DNA of 64,000 nucleotides. Origin: Dyella amyloliquefaciens. GTDB taxonomy: Bacteria > Pseudomonadota > Gammaproteobacteria > Xanthomonadales > Rhodanobacteraceae. Below the pieces are notes generated by a model. That model saw only the letters and a list, made by a program, of their open reading frames with translations. It searched no databases and had not been told where the DNA came from. Both the position numbers and the translations under genes were made by a program. Positions within the stretch are counted from its first letter, which is position 1. The number at the start of each line of letters is the position of its first letter. The stretch is from NCBI RefSeq assembly GCF_004296575.1, contig NZ_SAYT01000005.1, positions 124,001 to 188,000 of the forward strand. Reading direction: 5' to 3'. Below, one piece after another: positions 49,838 to 58,797 of this stretch.

Positions 49838-52081
49838 ATGCGTCTCCGCCTCGCACTGATCGCCTTGCTGTTGCTGTGTACGCCGCTTGTCGTTTCGGCG
49901 CAGGCGTCCAGTACCGCCGCGACGACGCCCTGCATCGGCGTGGTGCTCGGTGGTGGCGGTGCACGCGGCGCCGCGCACATTGGCGTGCTCGAAGTGCTGG
50001 AGCGCGAACACATCCCGGTCTGCCGCGTAGCCGGCACCAGCATGGGCTCGATCGTCGGCGGACTCTACGCGGCGGGTTACACGCCCGCGGAGATGCACAG
50101 CATCATCACCTCGCTGGACTGGAACGACCTGTTCTCGGACGACCCCGCGCGCATGGAAATGCCCATGCGCCGCAAGGACGCCGACTACCGTTACCTGCTC
50201 AACTTCGAAGTCGGCTACAAGAACGGCCACATCATCACGCCCGCCGGTGTGGTGCAGGGACAGAAGCTGCTGCTGTTGCTGCGCCGCCTGCTGATCTCCA
50301 CGTGGAACGTGCACGACTTCGACAACCTGTCCATTCCGTTCCGCGCGGTGGCAACCGACATCGTCGCAGGCAAACCGGTGGTGTTCGGCTCGGGTGACCT
50401 GGCGCTCGCCATCCGCTCCAGCATGTCGGTACCAGGTGCGTTCGCGCCCACCAATGTCGACGACCAACTGCTCGTCGATGGCGGTCTGATGGACAACGTG
50501 CCCATCGACGTGATGCGCAAGATGGGGGCGCAGAAACTCATCGTCGTCGATGTGGGTTCGCCGCTGCTCAAGCGCGAACAGCTCAGTAATCCCGTGGCGG
50601 TGCTCAACCAGATGGTCAGCGCCCTCATGGATGAGAAGACGCAGCGCCAGCTCAACACGCTGGGCCCCAACGACATCCTGATCAAGCCCGAGCTTGGCGA
50701 CATGAGCGCCAGCGAATTCAATCGCGGCGAGCAAGCGATCGCCATCGGTCGCGCCGCTGCGGAGGCCGCGTTGCCTCGCCTGCGCGAACTGGCGGTCGGC
50801 CCGGAGCAATGGCAGCAGTTCGTTGCCAGCCATCGCCAGCGCCAGTTCGATCCCGCACTGATCGCGTTCCTCAAGGTCGATGCCACGCACACGGACACCT
50901 CCAAATACGTGGAAGAGCGCCTTGCCAAGGATGTCGGCAAACCGTTCGATCCCGCCAAGCTGGAAGAACAGATCGGCACCATCTATGGCCGCGGCAACTA
51001 CCAGCAGATCGACTACCACCTGCAGCAGGATGGCGACCAGCAGGGCCTGCTGATCGTGCCGCGCGACAAGCCGTGGGGACCGATCTACGGCAAGGTCGGT
51101 TTCCAGCTCGACGACGACTTCCAGGGTCGCAGCGAGTACCTGATCTCCGGCGAGATCAACGCCACCAACATCAACCGCTACGGCGGCGAGTGGCGCAGCA
51201 CGCTATGGGCCGGTCGCATTGGCGGCCTCGCCAGCGAGTTCTACCAACCGTTCGGACAGGGCGCATCGGCCTACATCATGCCCTCGCTGCTGTTGCGCAA
51301 CGAGGACTTTCCCCTGTTCGACGACAACGGTGACAAGCAGCTCGCCGAATACCAGATCAAGCGCCGCAGCCTTGGATTGGAAGCGGGCTGGACGCCCACC
51401 AGCACATGGCGATGGCTGACGTCGGTCAGCCGCGGCAAGGACAGCGGCGACCTGCGCATCGGCTCGCCCACCGATTTCCCGCCGAGCCAGGCCAGCAACT
51501 ACAGCGTCATCCGCGTCGGCACTGATTGGGACAGCCTGGACAACGCGCAATTTCCCACCCGCGGCGCACACATCAACCTCTACTACGACATGTACCGCCC
51601 CTTCCTGGGCGGCCAGGTGACGGATGACGTTGCGCGACTGGTGGCCGACTGGGTGCCCGACCTGTGGCCCACCGATGGCCGCTATCGCTTGCTGCTGGGC
51701 GTGCGCGCGAGCAGCTCGCTCGACAACAAGCCCTACTTCGAGAGCCAGGGTTTCCTCGGCGGATTTCTCAACCTGTCCGGCTATTCGGAACGCTCGCTCT
51801 ACGGCAATCAGACCGCACTGGCGCGCGCCGTGATCTATCGGCGTACGGGCCAGATGGATGCCCTGTTCTCCACGCCCATCTACATCGGCGCCAGCCTGGA
51901 AGCAGGCAATACCTGGCACGACAAGAGCGATGTGCGGCTCGACTCGCTGATCTACGCCGGCAGCATGTTCCTGGGCATCCAGACGCCGCTGGGGCCGCTG
52001 TTCCTCGGTTATGGCTACGCCCAGGGCGGACACAACTCGATCTACCTCACGTTCGGTTCGCTGTTGCGTCCGCAGCAGTAA
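49838..52081 (+). CDS. patatin-like phospholipase with POTRA and outer-membrane barrel (PlpD-type, type Vd secretion)
   Basis: A 747-residue exported protein. A signal peptide (to about SAQ, residue 22) is followed by a patatin domain with oxyanion GGGGARG (38-44), nucleophile S68 in GTSMG and D214 in DGG. A POTRA-like part (about 330-420) and a 16-strand Omp85-type barrel to the C-terminus (ending ..IYLTFGSLLRP) follow. Pseudomonas PlpD (728 residues) has the same layout and releases or displays a lipase. The ATG at 49838 starts the signal peptide; the longer frame is rejected. Confidence 0.93.
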   Translation: MRLRLALIALLLLCTPLVVSAQASSTAATTPCIGVVLGGGGARGAAHIGVLEVLEREHIPVCRVAGTSMGSIVGGLYAAGYTPAEMHSIITSLDWNDLFSDDPARMEMPMRRKDADYRYLLNFEVGYKNGHIITPAGVVQGQKLLLLLRRLLISTWNVHDFDNLSIPFRAVATDIVAGKPVVFGSGDLALAIRSSMSVPGAFAPTNVDDQLLVDGGLMDNVPIDVMRKMGAQKLIVVDVGSPLLKREQLSNPVAVLNQMVSALMDEKTQRQLNTLGPNDILIKPELGDMSASEFNRGEQAIAIGRAAAEAALPRLRELAVGPEQWQQFVASHRQRQFDPALIAFLKVDATHTDTSKYVEERLAKDVGKPFDPAKLEEQIGTIYGRGNYQQIDYHLQQDGDQQGLLIVPRDKPWGPIYGKVGFQLDDDFQGRSEYLISGEINATNINRYGGEWRSTLWAGRIGGLASEFYQPFGQGASAYIMPSLLLRNEDFPLFDDNGDKQLAEYQIKRRSLGLEAGWTPTSTWRWLTSVSRGKDSGDLRIGSPTDFPPSQASNYSVIRVGTDWDSLDNAQFPTRGAHINLYYDMYRPFLGGQVTDDVARLVADWVPDLWPTDGRYRLLLGVRASSSLDNKPYFESQGFLGGFLNLSGYSERSLYGNQTALARAVIYRRTGQMDALFSTPIYIGASLEAGNTWHDKSDVRLDSLIYAGSMFLGIQTPLGPLFLGYGYAQGGHNSIYLTFGSLLRPQQ

Positions 52082-52101
52082 CCGATGGCGATGCAGCCAG
52101 C

Positions 52102-52117
52102 ACTTACTTAAGTAAGT
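52102..52117. repeat. perfect 16-bp palindrome ACTTACTTAAGTAAGT
   Basis: This equals its own reverse complement and lies 20 bases after the patatin stop and 100 bases before the DUF4136 gene. It is followed by a second hairpin, GCGTGGCC/GGCCACGC (52138-52162). Either could terminate the first transcript; the AT-rich palindrome could also be an operator. Confidence 0.5.
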
Positions 52118-52217
52118 CAACCTGCCGGTTCGCAATCGCGTGGCCTCCACAAAAGGCCACGCACAATCCGGCGGCCGCCCACCGTTTCGCGTGGGCTATT
52201 TGCCATGGAGCCATGCC

Positions 52218-52799
52218 ATGAAACCCCTGCGTCTGTTCGTCATTGCCGTCAGCCTGGTGCTTTGTGCGTGCTCGACCGTCAGCGTCACCAACCAGTGGCG
52301 TGATCCCTCGTGGGCCGGGCCGCCGGCATCCAATGTGGTGGTCGTCGGCATCTCGCGCAGCGACACCATGCGGCGCGTGTTCGAGGACACCTTCGCCCAG
52401 CAGCTGCAGGCTGCCGGTGTACAGGCTGCCGCCAGCTACACGCAGATTCCGTCCGGCAATGGCGGCGCCGTGCGGCTGCGTGACCTTGTGAAGGGCACGG
52501 GAGCGCAGGCTGTGCTGGTGACGCGTGTTGAACGCGTGCAGCAGAAGGTCAGCGTCACCCCGAGCGGCCCGTACTACGGCGGCTTCTACGGTTGGTACGG
52601 CGGCGCGTGGGCATCCACGCCCGACATCAACCAGTACGAAGTGGTCACGCTGGAAACCAGCGTGTGGGATGCGCGCAACGAGAAGCTGATCTGGACGGTG
52701 ACCACCGAGAACGTCGCGACCAACGACATTCCCAAGACCTCCACGCAGCTCGCCCAGACGCTGATTCCGAAGATGAAGGCCGACGGCATCCTGCGTTGA
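52218..52799 (+). CDS. DUF4136-family lipoprotein
   Basis: A 193-residue lipoprotein. The signal MKPLRLFVIAVSLVLCACST has the lipobox LCAC, so the mature N-terminal Cys is lipidated. The DUF4136-like body has VTNQWRDPSWAGPPASNVVV, a surface-helix region MRRVFEDTFAQQLQAAGVQA, an aromatic insert PYYGGFYGWYGGAWA and ETSVWDARNEKLIWTVTTEN. Function of the family is unknown. It converges on the large exported protein gene, 31 bases apart. Confidence 0.87.
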   Translation: MKPLRLFVIAVSLVLCACSTVSVTNQWRDPSWAGPPASNVVVVGISRSDTMRRVFEDTFAQQLQAAGVQAAASYTQIPSGNGGAVRLRDLVKGTGAQAVLVTRVERVQQKVSVTPSGPYYGGFYGWYGGAWASTPDINQYEVVTLETSVWDARNEKLIWTVTTENVATNDIPKTSTQLAQTLIPKMKADGILR

Positions 52800-52830
52800 T
52801 GCTGTAGCGCAAGTCCGGCGGGTTCCCGGC

Positions 52831-55389
52831 CTAGCGCCGGAACCCGCCACCCATCCGCCCACCGCCGAAGCGCCCGCCACCCGCCGATCCGCGGAACCCG
52901 CCCATCTGGCCCTGATAGCGGCTGTTGTAATTGCTGCGTTCGAACTGCTGACGTTGCTGGCGCTGCTGGGGCGGGGCGCTGTCCGCACTGCGGTCACGCG
53001 CCATGCGATCACGGTTCGTATCGGCGCTGTCCGGACCATTCACGCGATTGAACTCACCCTTGTTGTCGACCTTCTGCCAACCCTGGTCTTTGTCGTAGCT
53101 GTAGACATTGCCATCCTTGCCCGCATAGACCTTGTCGTTGATGTCCACCACGCCGCCGCGGCTGACCTCACCGGTCGCCTTGTCGTAGTGCACGTAGCCG
53201 GCGCCGCGCGCATCGCCATTGGCACCTTTTGAATTGAACGCACCCGCGGCACCCGCACCCTGATCGGTGCGACCGGCAACACCCGCCTGTTGCGTGACGC
53301 GGCCTGTCTCGGTGTTGGCCACCGTGCGCGTGCCGCCTGCCACGGCATTGCCCGTATACGGATTCACCGCCGCACCGCCCTGCCCGCCGACGACGCGACC
53401 GGTCTGCGGGTTATAGCGGATGCCACCTGCCGCAGCCGTCGTGGTGCCGGTGTAGATGTTGGTGTTGCGTCCCGCATAGCCCACGCCGCGTCCGCCGGTG
53501 GCTTCGTTGTAATAGCCACCGCGACCTGCGCGGCCGACGTTGCCGGTCCAGGGATTGGCCCAGCCGGCGACCTGCCCCGACACCACCGCGTTGCCCCAGC
53601 GTCCATACACGTTCGCTGCGGCGATCGCGCCGCCCCAGTAGCCGGGGTAATAGCCGGGGTAGTAACCCCAATAACCCCACGGCCCCCACCACGGTCCGTA
53701 CCACGCCGACGCCCATGCCCAGCCCCAGGCATAGCCGAAGCCCCAGCCTGCCCACGGCGTCCAGCCGAACGACACGCCAAAACCATACGTCGCCGGGCAG
53801 CCATACCAGATGTCGTTGCCCACCCAGGGATCGCACGCGTAGCCCGTGCCGTAGACCACCACGCCATCACTCACCACGGTGCCGTAATAGCCCGGCGAAT
53901 AACCCACGTAGACGTCGTTGCCTTCATGCCCGTACACGTACACGTAGGTGACGTAATGCAGCGGCGAGCTGGGCGGAATCGAATAGATCACCGACGGCAC
54001 TTCCAGCGCCACCGACCACGGTCCATTGGGACTGCCCGCGGTGAACCACACGCCGTTCTGCACGGCGTAGTAGGCGGCGTTGTCCACGCGGATCACCGGG
54101 ACTTGCGTGTTCCATGCATACGACAGCGACGTGCCCTCGATGGGACGGAACTGCGGTGCACCGTCATAGTCGAGATGAAGCACCACGGTGTGGCTGTCCA
54201 CGGTCGCCGTCTGCGGGATGCTGTTGGCGATCAGCGCTTCGCGTGCTTCGGGCGTACCTGGAATCGACGCAAGCACGGCACTCTTGGGGCTGTCCGACGG
54301 AATGTTGGCGAAATCGGCAGGCAAGGATTCACCGGGCACGTAGCGCCACGGACCATTGGTCGATTCTGCGGTGAACCATCGACCGGAAATCAGCGCGTAC
54401 CAGGTGAGGCCGTGCGCCTGGTCCACGAACACGTCGGACGCCGTGTTGTCCACATAGGCCAGCTGCGTACCCGGAATGGAGGCGAACTGCGGCTCCCCAT
54501 CCACCATGATCAATTCCGACGGCTGCGATCGAACGATGATCTCGGGCAGTTGCCCGGAGTCGAGCACTTTCTTCAATGCCTCGGAAGGATTCTCCAGCGT
54601 GTCCACCTGCTTGGCATTCACTGGCGCATGCGCGGCCTGGGTAACGGCCGGAGGCGGCGCCTTGGTCAGCGTCCACGGGCCATCCAGCGATGACGCCCGC
54701 ACCCATCGACCCGCGAACGTGAGGTAGTACTGCGAGCCCACCTGCAGCAGCAGCGAGCGCGTGTTGACGATGCGATTGACGCCGGTCGTCCCCGACGGCT
54801 TGCTGGCCGGCGCGCCATCGATCAGCACCAGCAAGGCGGGCTTGAACGAGAAGATGATCTGCGGCGGATCGTTGCGCACCGCCTCGTTCTTCACGTTGCT
54901 CTCCTGCTGACTGATCGCCAGCGAAGCTTCCAGCGTGTCGAGATTGGCCACCTGGTGGCTGCGCGCGGCGATCTTGCGCAACACATCGAGATAGCGCGAC
55001 TGCTCCGCGGCCTGGGTGGGAAACGACACCTTGTCGACCGTGACCTGGGAGAGCGTCACCTGGCGCAGCACCTTGTCCGTCTCGGTGCGCGCGGTCACCC
55101 ACGCCACGCCATAGGCCATCACGTCATGCGATTTGCCGTCGCTGCCAACCTGCGTGCCGGTCTTCACCGCCACGGCGATGCGCGCCTTGAGCTGGCTGTT
55201 CACCCAGCTGTCGATCTGGGGATGGTGCAGCACCATGTGCAGGCCATCGACATCGAAGGTATGCGGCCACTCACGGAAATCGGAGTTGCCCTGGGGTGTC
55301 GTCGCCTTGCCACTCTGTTGCGAATAGACCGGAATGCCCGCCAGCAGGGCGAGCGCCAGCATCAGGCCAAGCCAACGCATTGAGCGCAT
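52831..55389 (-). CDS. large exported protein with repeated Trp-rich modules, function unknown
   Basis: An 852-residue protein with a signal peptide (MRSMRWLGLMLALALLAGIP). Three similar modules lie near residues 220-490: QYYLTFAGRWVRASSLDGPW, WYALISGRWFTAESTNGPWR and YYAVQNGVWFTAGSPNGPWS. A Gly/Tyr/Trp-rich stretch (GYWGYYPGYYPGYW and neighbours) and a Gly/Asn-rich repeat region (NPYTGNAVAGGTRT and similar) follow, then a Gln-rich and Arg/Gly-rich tail ending GGGRMGGGFRR. The second half looks surface-exposed or disordered. The ATG at 55389 has GAGG upstream. Members I recall are unnamed. Confidence 0.8.
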   Translation of the reverse strand: MRSMRWLGLMLALALLAGIPVYSQQSGKATTPQGNSDFREWPHTFDVDGLHMVLHHPQIDSWVNSQLKARIAVAVKTGTQVGSDGKSHDVMAYGVAWVTARTETDKVLRQVTLSQVTVDKVSFPTQAAEQSRYLDVLRKIAARSHQVANLDTLEASLAISQQESNVKNEAVRNDPPQIIFSFKPALLVLIDGAPASKPSGTTGVNRIVNTRSLLLQVGSQYYLTFAGRWVRASSLDGPWTLTKAPPPAVTQAAHAPVNAKQVDTLENPSEALKKVLDSGQLPEIIVRSQPSELIMVDGEPQFASIPGTQLAYVDNTASDVFVDQAHGLTWYALISGRWFTAESTNGPWRYVPGESLPADFANIPSDSPKSAVLASIPGTPEAREALIANSIPQTATVDSHTVVLHLDYDGAPQFRPIEGTSLSYAWNTQVPVIRVDNAAYYAVQNGVWFTAGSPNGPWSVALEVPSVIYSIPPSSPLHYVTYVYVYGHEGNDVYVGYSPGYYGTVVSDGVVVYGTGYACDPWVGNDIWYGCPATYGFGVSFGWTPWAGWGFGYAWGWAWASAWYGPWWGPWGYWGYYPGYYPGYWGGAIAAANVYGRWGNAVVSGQVAGWANPWTGNVGRAGRGGYYNEATGGRGVGYAGRNTNIYTGTTTAAAGGIRYNPQTGRVVGGQGGAAVNPYTGNAVAGGTRTVANTETGRVTQQAGVAGRTDQGAGAAGAFNSKGANGDARGAGYVHYDKATGEVSRGGVVDINDKVYAGKDGNVYSYDKDQGWQKVDNKGEFNRVNGPDSADTNRDRMARDRSADSAPPQQRQQRQQFERSNYNSRYQGQMGGFRGSAGGGRFGGGRMGGGFRR

Positions 55390-55517
55390 GCTGCACCTCA
55401 CGGCTGATTGCCATTGTGATGCGCACGAGCATGAACCCCGGACATGGCGCCCGATAGCGCAAAACTTCGCAGCGGCTGCCGCGTAAATTTACCTAAGCGC
55501 CTCCGCGCGGCGCGGCG

Positions 55518-57434
55518 TCAGTGGAACTGGTCGCTCGCCGGCACCCACCCTGTGCTGCTGGAGCGTGCGGGCCCGGTCGGCACGGTTACCGGGTCTAGGT
55601 TGGTGCAACCCGGCGGCAGCGGTCCGCCAGCGACGCGAGCGGCGGCGCACTGCGCGCTGTTGTCCAGCTTCACCGTAGCCATGGTCGGCGCACCTGCCGT
55701 GGACGGCGCGGGCGGCACCAGCGGATTGGTGGGTGCCAGCTTCATCTTGTCGTAGACCACGTCATCCACCGGCTTGGGCGGCGGGTTGCCGTCGCCGCAG
55801 CCAAACAGCGCCACCGGGAACAACGGCATCACCACGCACTCGACGCGTACGCCACGCGGAAGGTTGAAGGTGTGGCGCAATGTGGTCTTCTCCACCGCAT
55901 GACGCAACGCAGTGTCGATCGAGCTCTCGCCTTCCGGTGTCCAGTCTTTCTCGAAGCGCGTGGCCTGGTAACCGATGTTGGGCGTGCCGTGCGACATGAT
56001 TTCGGTATTGCCGTGAGGCTTCAGCTGCACATAAGTGCCGGACGCACCCTGCTCGCCCTGGCCTTGCTGCCCGCCCTGGCCATGGCCCTGTCCCGGCGGT
56101 ATCGAGAGATTGAGTCCATTGCCCTGCGTGGTCGCGGTCGACTGGCTGGAGCCGTTGGGTTGGCCGGGCGTTCCCGAGCTGCTGCCTTGTGGTGTTGCAT
56201 TGGGCGCACTGCTCACGCCCTGCTCGCCGGCCGACGGGCTGGCCTCGCTGCCGGTGGCGCTGGCTTGTGCGCTGGCCGCGTTCTGCGTTTGCGACGAGGA
56301 CGGCGACGAGGCCGCGCTCGGTTGGTTCGCGGCTTCCGAAGGCGGCTCGACGGAAATCTGCGGGCGCGCGATGGACGGCTTGCTGTCCACCGCAATGGCC
56401 GTAGGCGCGACTGCCTGCAGGCGTGGCGCCTGCGGACGCTCCAGGCTGGGCTGCGGGTTCGGCGGCAGCGGCACCGCTTCCAGCTCGACCTCCGCGACGC
56501 GTATGGAGGGTGACTCGACCTTGGGCTGTTCGCGCGGCACCACGGCCGACAACGTGCTCGGCTGCGGCTGCAGGTTCACCGTCGGTGCGGCCTGCGCGGG
56601 CAACGGCACGGCCTGCATCTCCGGCTCCGGCGGGGCGACGGGCTCTTCCGCACGAGTCACCGGCGTGATGCTGGGACGCGTGTTGGCTGGCACCGCCTTC
56701 TCCATCGCGATCGTGGGCGGCGTGACCACCGGCGCCGACTGCGGCGGCAACTCCTCGATCGCCATCGAGGCCGGCGGCGGCATGGCTTCGCTGCCTTCCA
56801 CCTGCGGCTTGCGTACGGGCTCGGGCTGGAACTTCGGCGGCGCCGGCTTGGGCGTGGGCGGTGTTTCCAGCGTGACCTGGGGCGGCTCGGGCGCCGCGGG
56901 CACCGGCTGCAGCGTTTCCGTGGGTGCGGGCTTGGGCACGCTCACCGGCGGCAGCGGTGCCGCCGTGATGGTCGGCTTGGGCGCGCTGGCCTTGGGTGCC
57001 TCCGCGATGACCGGCGTCTGCAGCGCCGGCACCGGCACCGGCACGAGTTCGCTGTTGGTGCGCGTGGACGAACTGCTCTGCTTCGCCGTGCGCGGTGCAT
57101 TGCTGGCATTGCCACGATGCACGGGCCCCACCTGCCTGGGCGGCGTGCCGCGCACGGGCGGTGGCGGCGGCGGTTCCTCTTTCGGTTTCTCGATCAGGCG
57201 CACGACCAGCGGCGTACTCGACTCCTCGCTCTCTTCCATTTCGTACGCTGATCCGAGAACCGCGCCGAAGAGAAACACCAGGTGCACGATCAACGCGCTG
57301 ACCAAGGCGAGGATGCGCAGCCAGCGTTCACGTGGCTGCTCCGCGCGGCGGCGACGATAGACGAACGCACTCTCCGCCGCCGACTTCGGCGATGGCAGCG
57401 TCACAGTCAGCCGGCTCACGGATTCCCTCTCCAT
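55518..57434 (-). CDS. TonB-like proline-rich envelope protein with four-Cys C-terminal domain (long paralogue)
   Basis: A 638-residue protein: cytoplasmic start MERESVSRLTVTLPSP, one membrane segment (about 41-62, LALVSALIVHLVFLFGAVLG), then about 400 residues rich in Pro, Glu, Ala, Ser, Gln and Asn as in TonB. The C-terminal domain (about 500-625) is shared with the next gene: IGYQATRFEKDWTPEGESSI, VEKTTLRHTFNLPRGVRVEC, GCGDGNPPPKP, and four cysteines at 533, 546, 596 and 610. It lacks a TonB-C signature (YP-type region), so TonB function is not shown. The ATG at 57434 is clear. Confidence 0.82.
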   Translation of the reverse strand: MERESVSRLTVTLPSPKSAAESAFVYRRRRAEQPRERWLRILALVSALIVHLVFLFGAVLGSAYEMEESEESSTPLVVRLIEKPKEEPPPPPPVRGTPPRQVGPVHRGNASNAPRTAKQSSSSTRTNSELVPVPVPALQTPVIAEAPKASAPKPTITAAPLPPVSVPKPAPTETLQPVPAAPEPPQVTLETPPTPKPAPPKFQPEPVRKPQVEGSEAMPPPASMAIEELPPQSAPVVTPPTIAMEKAVPANTRPSITPVTRAEEPVAPPEPEMQAVPLPAQAAPTVNLQPQPSTLSAVVPREQPKVESPSIRVAEVELEAVPLPPNPQPSLERPQAPRLQAVAPTAIAVDSKPSIARPQISVEPPSEAANQPSAASSPSSSQTQNAASAQASATGSEASPSAGEQGVSSAPNATPQGSSSGTPGQPNGSSQSTATTQGNGLNLSIPPGQGHGQGGQQGQGEQGASGTYVQLKPHGNTEIMSHGTPNIGYQATRFEKDWTPEGESSIDTALRHAVEKTTLRHTFNLPRGVRVECVVMPLFPVALFGCGDGNPPPKPVDDVVYDKMKLAPTNPLVPPAPSTAGAPTMATVKLDNSAQCAAARVAGGPLPPGCTNLDPVTVPTGPARSSSTGWVPASDQFH

Positions 57435-57498
57435 GCGCGCAGTGTAGCGGGCACGGCCATTCTGACCACCCCGGGCCGGTGACAGTGGCGTGTCGGCA

Positions 57499-58383
57499 TT
57501 AGTGGCCTGCCGGGTTTTCCGGCTGCGGCGATCGTTCGCGCATCTCCGCATCCACCGAGCGTGCGGCCGTATCGACCGGGCATCCCTGCGGCAGCGGCTT
57601 GTTGGCGCGATAGATCGCGATGCAATCGTTCACGCTGGGCGGCTTGGGTTCCGGCATGTCGGGGGCAAGCGTGCTGGCTGGCGCCATGTTCAGTCGCATG
57701 TCGCCACTGCGCCCGGATGGCCCCCGGGGGGGATTGCCACTACCGCAACCGCCCGCCAGCGCGGCCAGTACGACCGTGCACTTCACCCGCACGCCGGGCG
57801 CCACATGGAACGTATGGGAAACGGTGGTCTTGTCGACCGCCCGCTTGAGCGCATCGTCCACGGAGCTGTTGCCGCGCACCGGCGTCCAGTCGTTGTCGAA
57901 GCGCGTCGCCTGGTAAGTCACCGGGCTGTCGTGCTTCATCACCTGGCTGTCACCTTGCGGCATGCGCTGAACGTAATCGGGCGCGGGCGCTGCGGACGCA
58001 CTCGACGAAGAAGTGGGAAGGTGCGGCTGGCCCGTGGCGTCAAACAGCTGCGGCGGCGGTGCCACGGTCGAAGGCGGTGCCGGCGCCGGCTCGGGCAAGG
58101 TCACCGTCATCGCCTGTTTCGCCGGTGGCTCGCGCACCACCGGCCTGGGCGGCGGAGGTGGCGGAGGCGGCGCCAGCTCCGGCGGCGCCGAGGGAGCGGC
58201 CCGCGGGGCGGCCGGAATCAGGCGTACTTGCAGCGCGTCGCGGCGCCCGTGCCGTGCTTCCTCCAACGCACGCAGGCGCAGCTCATGCCAGGTAAGCACA
58301 CCGAACAACACGTGCAGCACCAGCACCAGGCCGAGCGCCACCCACCGGCGCCCCCGATCGGGCGGCGCCTGACGCCAGCGCAT
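57499..58383 (-). CDS. TonB-like proline-rich envelope protein with four-Cys C-terminal domain (short paralogue)
   Basis: A 294-residue protein: a short basic start (MRWRQAPPDRGRR), one membrane segment (about 16-33, VALGLVLVLHVLFGVLTW), a proline-rich linker (PPELAPPPPPPPPRPVV) and a C-terminal domain homologous to the gene at 55518. Shared features are YQATRFDNDWTP, VDKTTVSHTFHVAPGVRVKC, GCGSGNPP and PLPQGC, with Cys at 202, 213, 254 and 268. It precedes its paralogue by 64 bases on the same strand. The start could instead be a TTG three codons earlier. Confidence 0.8.
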   Translation of the reverse strand: MRWRQAPPDRGRRWVALGLVLVLHVLFGVLTWHELRLRALEEARHGRRDALQVRLIPAAPRAAPSAPPELAPPPPPPPPRPVVREPPAKQAMTVTLPEPAPAPPSTVAPPPQLFDATGQPHLPTSSSSASAAPAPDYVQRMPQGDSQVMKHDSPVTYQATRFDNDWTPVRGNSSVDDALKRAVDKTTVSHTFHVAPGVRVKCTVVLAALAGGCGSGNPPRGPSGRSGDMRLNMAPASTLAPDMPEPKPPSVNDCIAIYRANKPLPQGCPVDTAARSVDAEMRERSPQPENPAGH

Positions 58384-58797
58384 CTGATGCAACAGCGCGC
58401 GTGTGGAGCCATCGAGGGGCGCCAGTCCACGAGCCTGGGGCTCGGGCGGCGTCCAGCGATGGTGTTCGACCTGCTCGGTACGTTCGATGGGGATTCCCTT
58501 CTCAGCGACGGGACAACCGCATGGCCAGGCTCCGTCCGGCCACGCGAGGGGGAGACTTCAGGTGACAAGCGGGAGGCGCTCGGGTTCCCCTTCCCCGCAC
58601 TGCAACTTGACCCCGCCGTGCAATGGGGAAACCCTAGTGCGACGGCCTCCCCGGCCGTATCCGCCATGACCGCCCCCGCGTCCTGCACGCCTGGACGACC
58701 ATGACGGCCCGCCATCGTCAGCCGCTTGCGCGGCTTCGTGCGGCGCCGCAGGTCATCGTCGGCACGAGCCCGCGCCTCGTCAGAGGAGGGTCGCATC
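58384..58797. other. intergenic stretch between divergent genes
   Basis: No gene was recognised in these 414 bases. It should hold the promoters of the TonB-like pair (minus) and the EF-G-like gene (plus). I see an AGAGGAGG ribosome site at about 58780-58790 for the latter but no clear -35/-10 pair. Open frames here are Arg-rich chance frames. Confidence 0.5.

Noticed and set aside
55518-57434. assignment of the long proline-rich protein as TonB
   Set aside because: It has the membrane-anchor and proline-rich layout, but the C-terminal domain is a different four-Cys domain and no exbB/exbD genes are adjacent.
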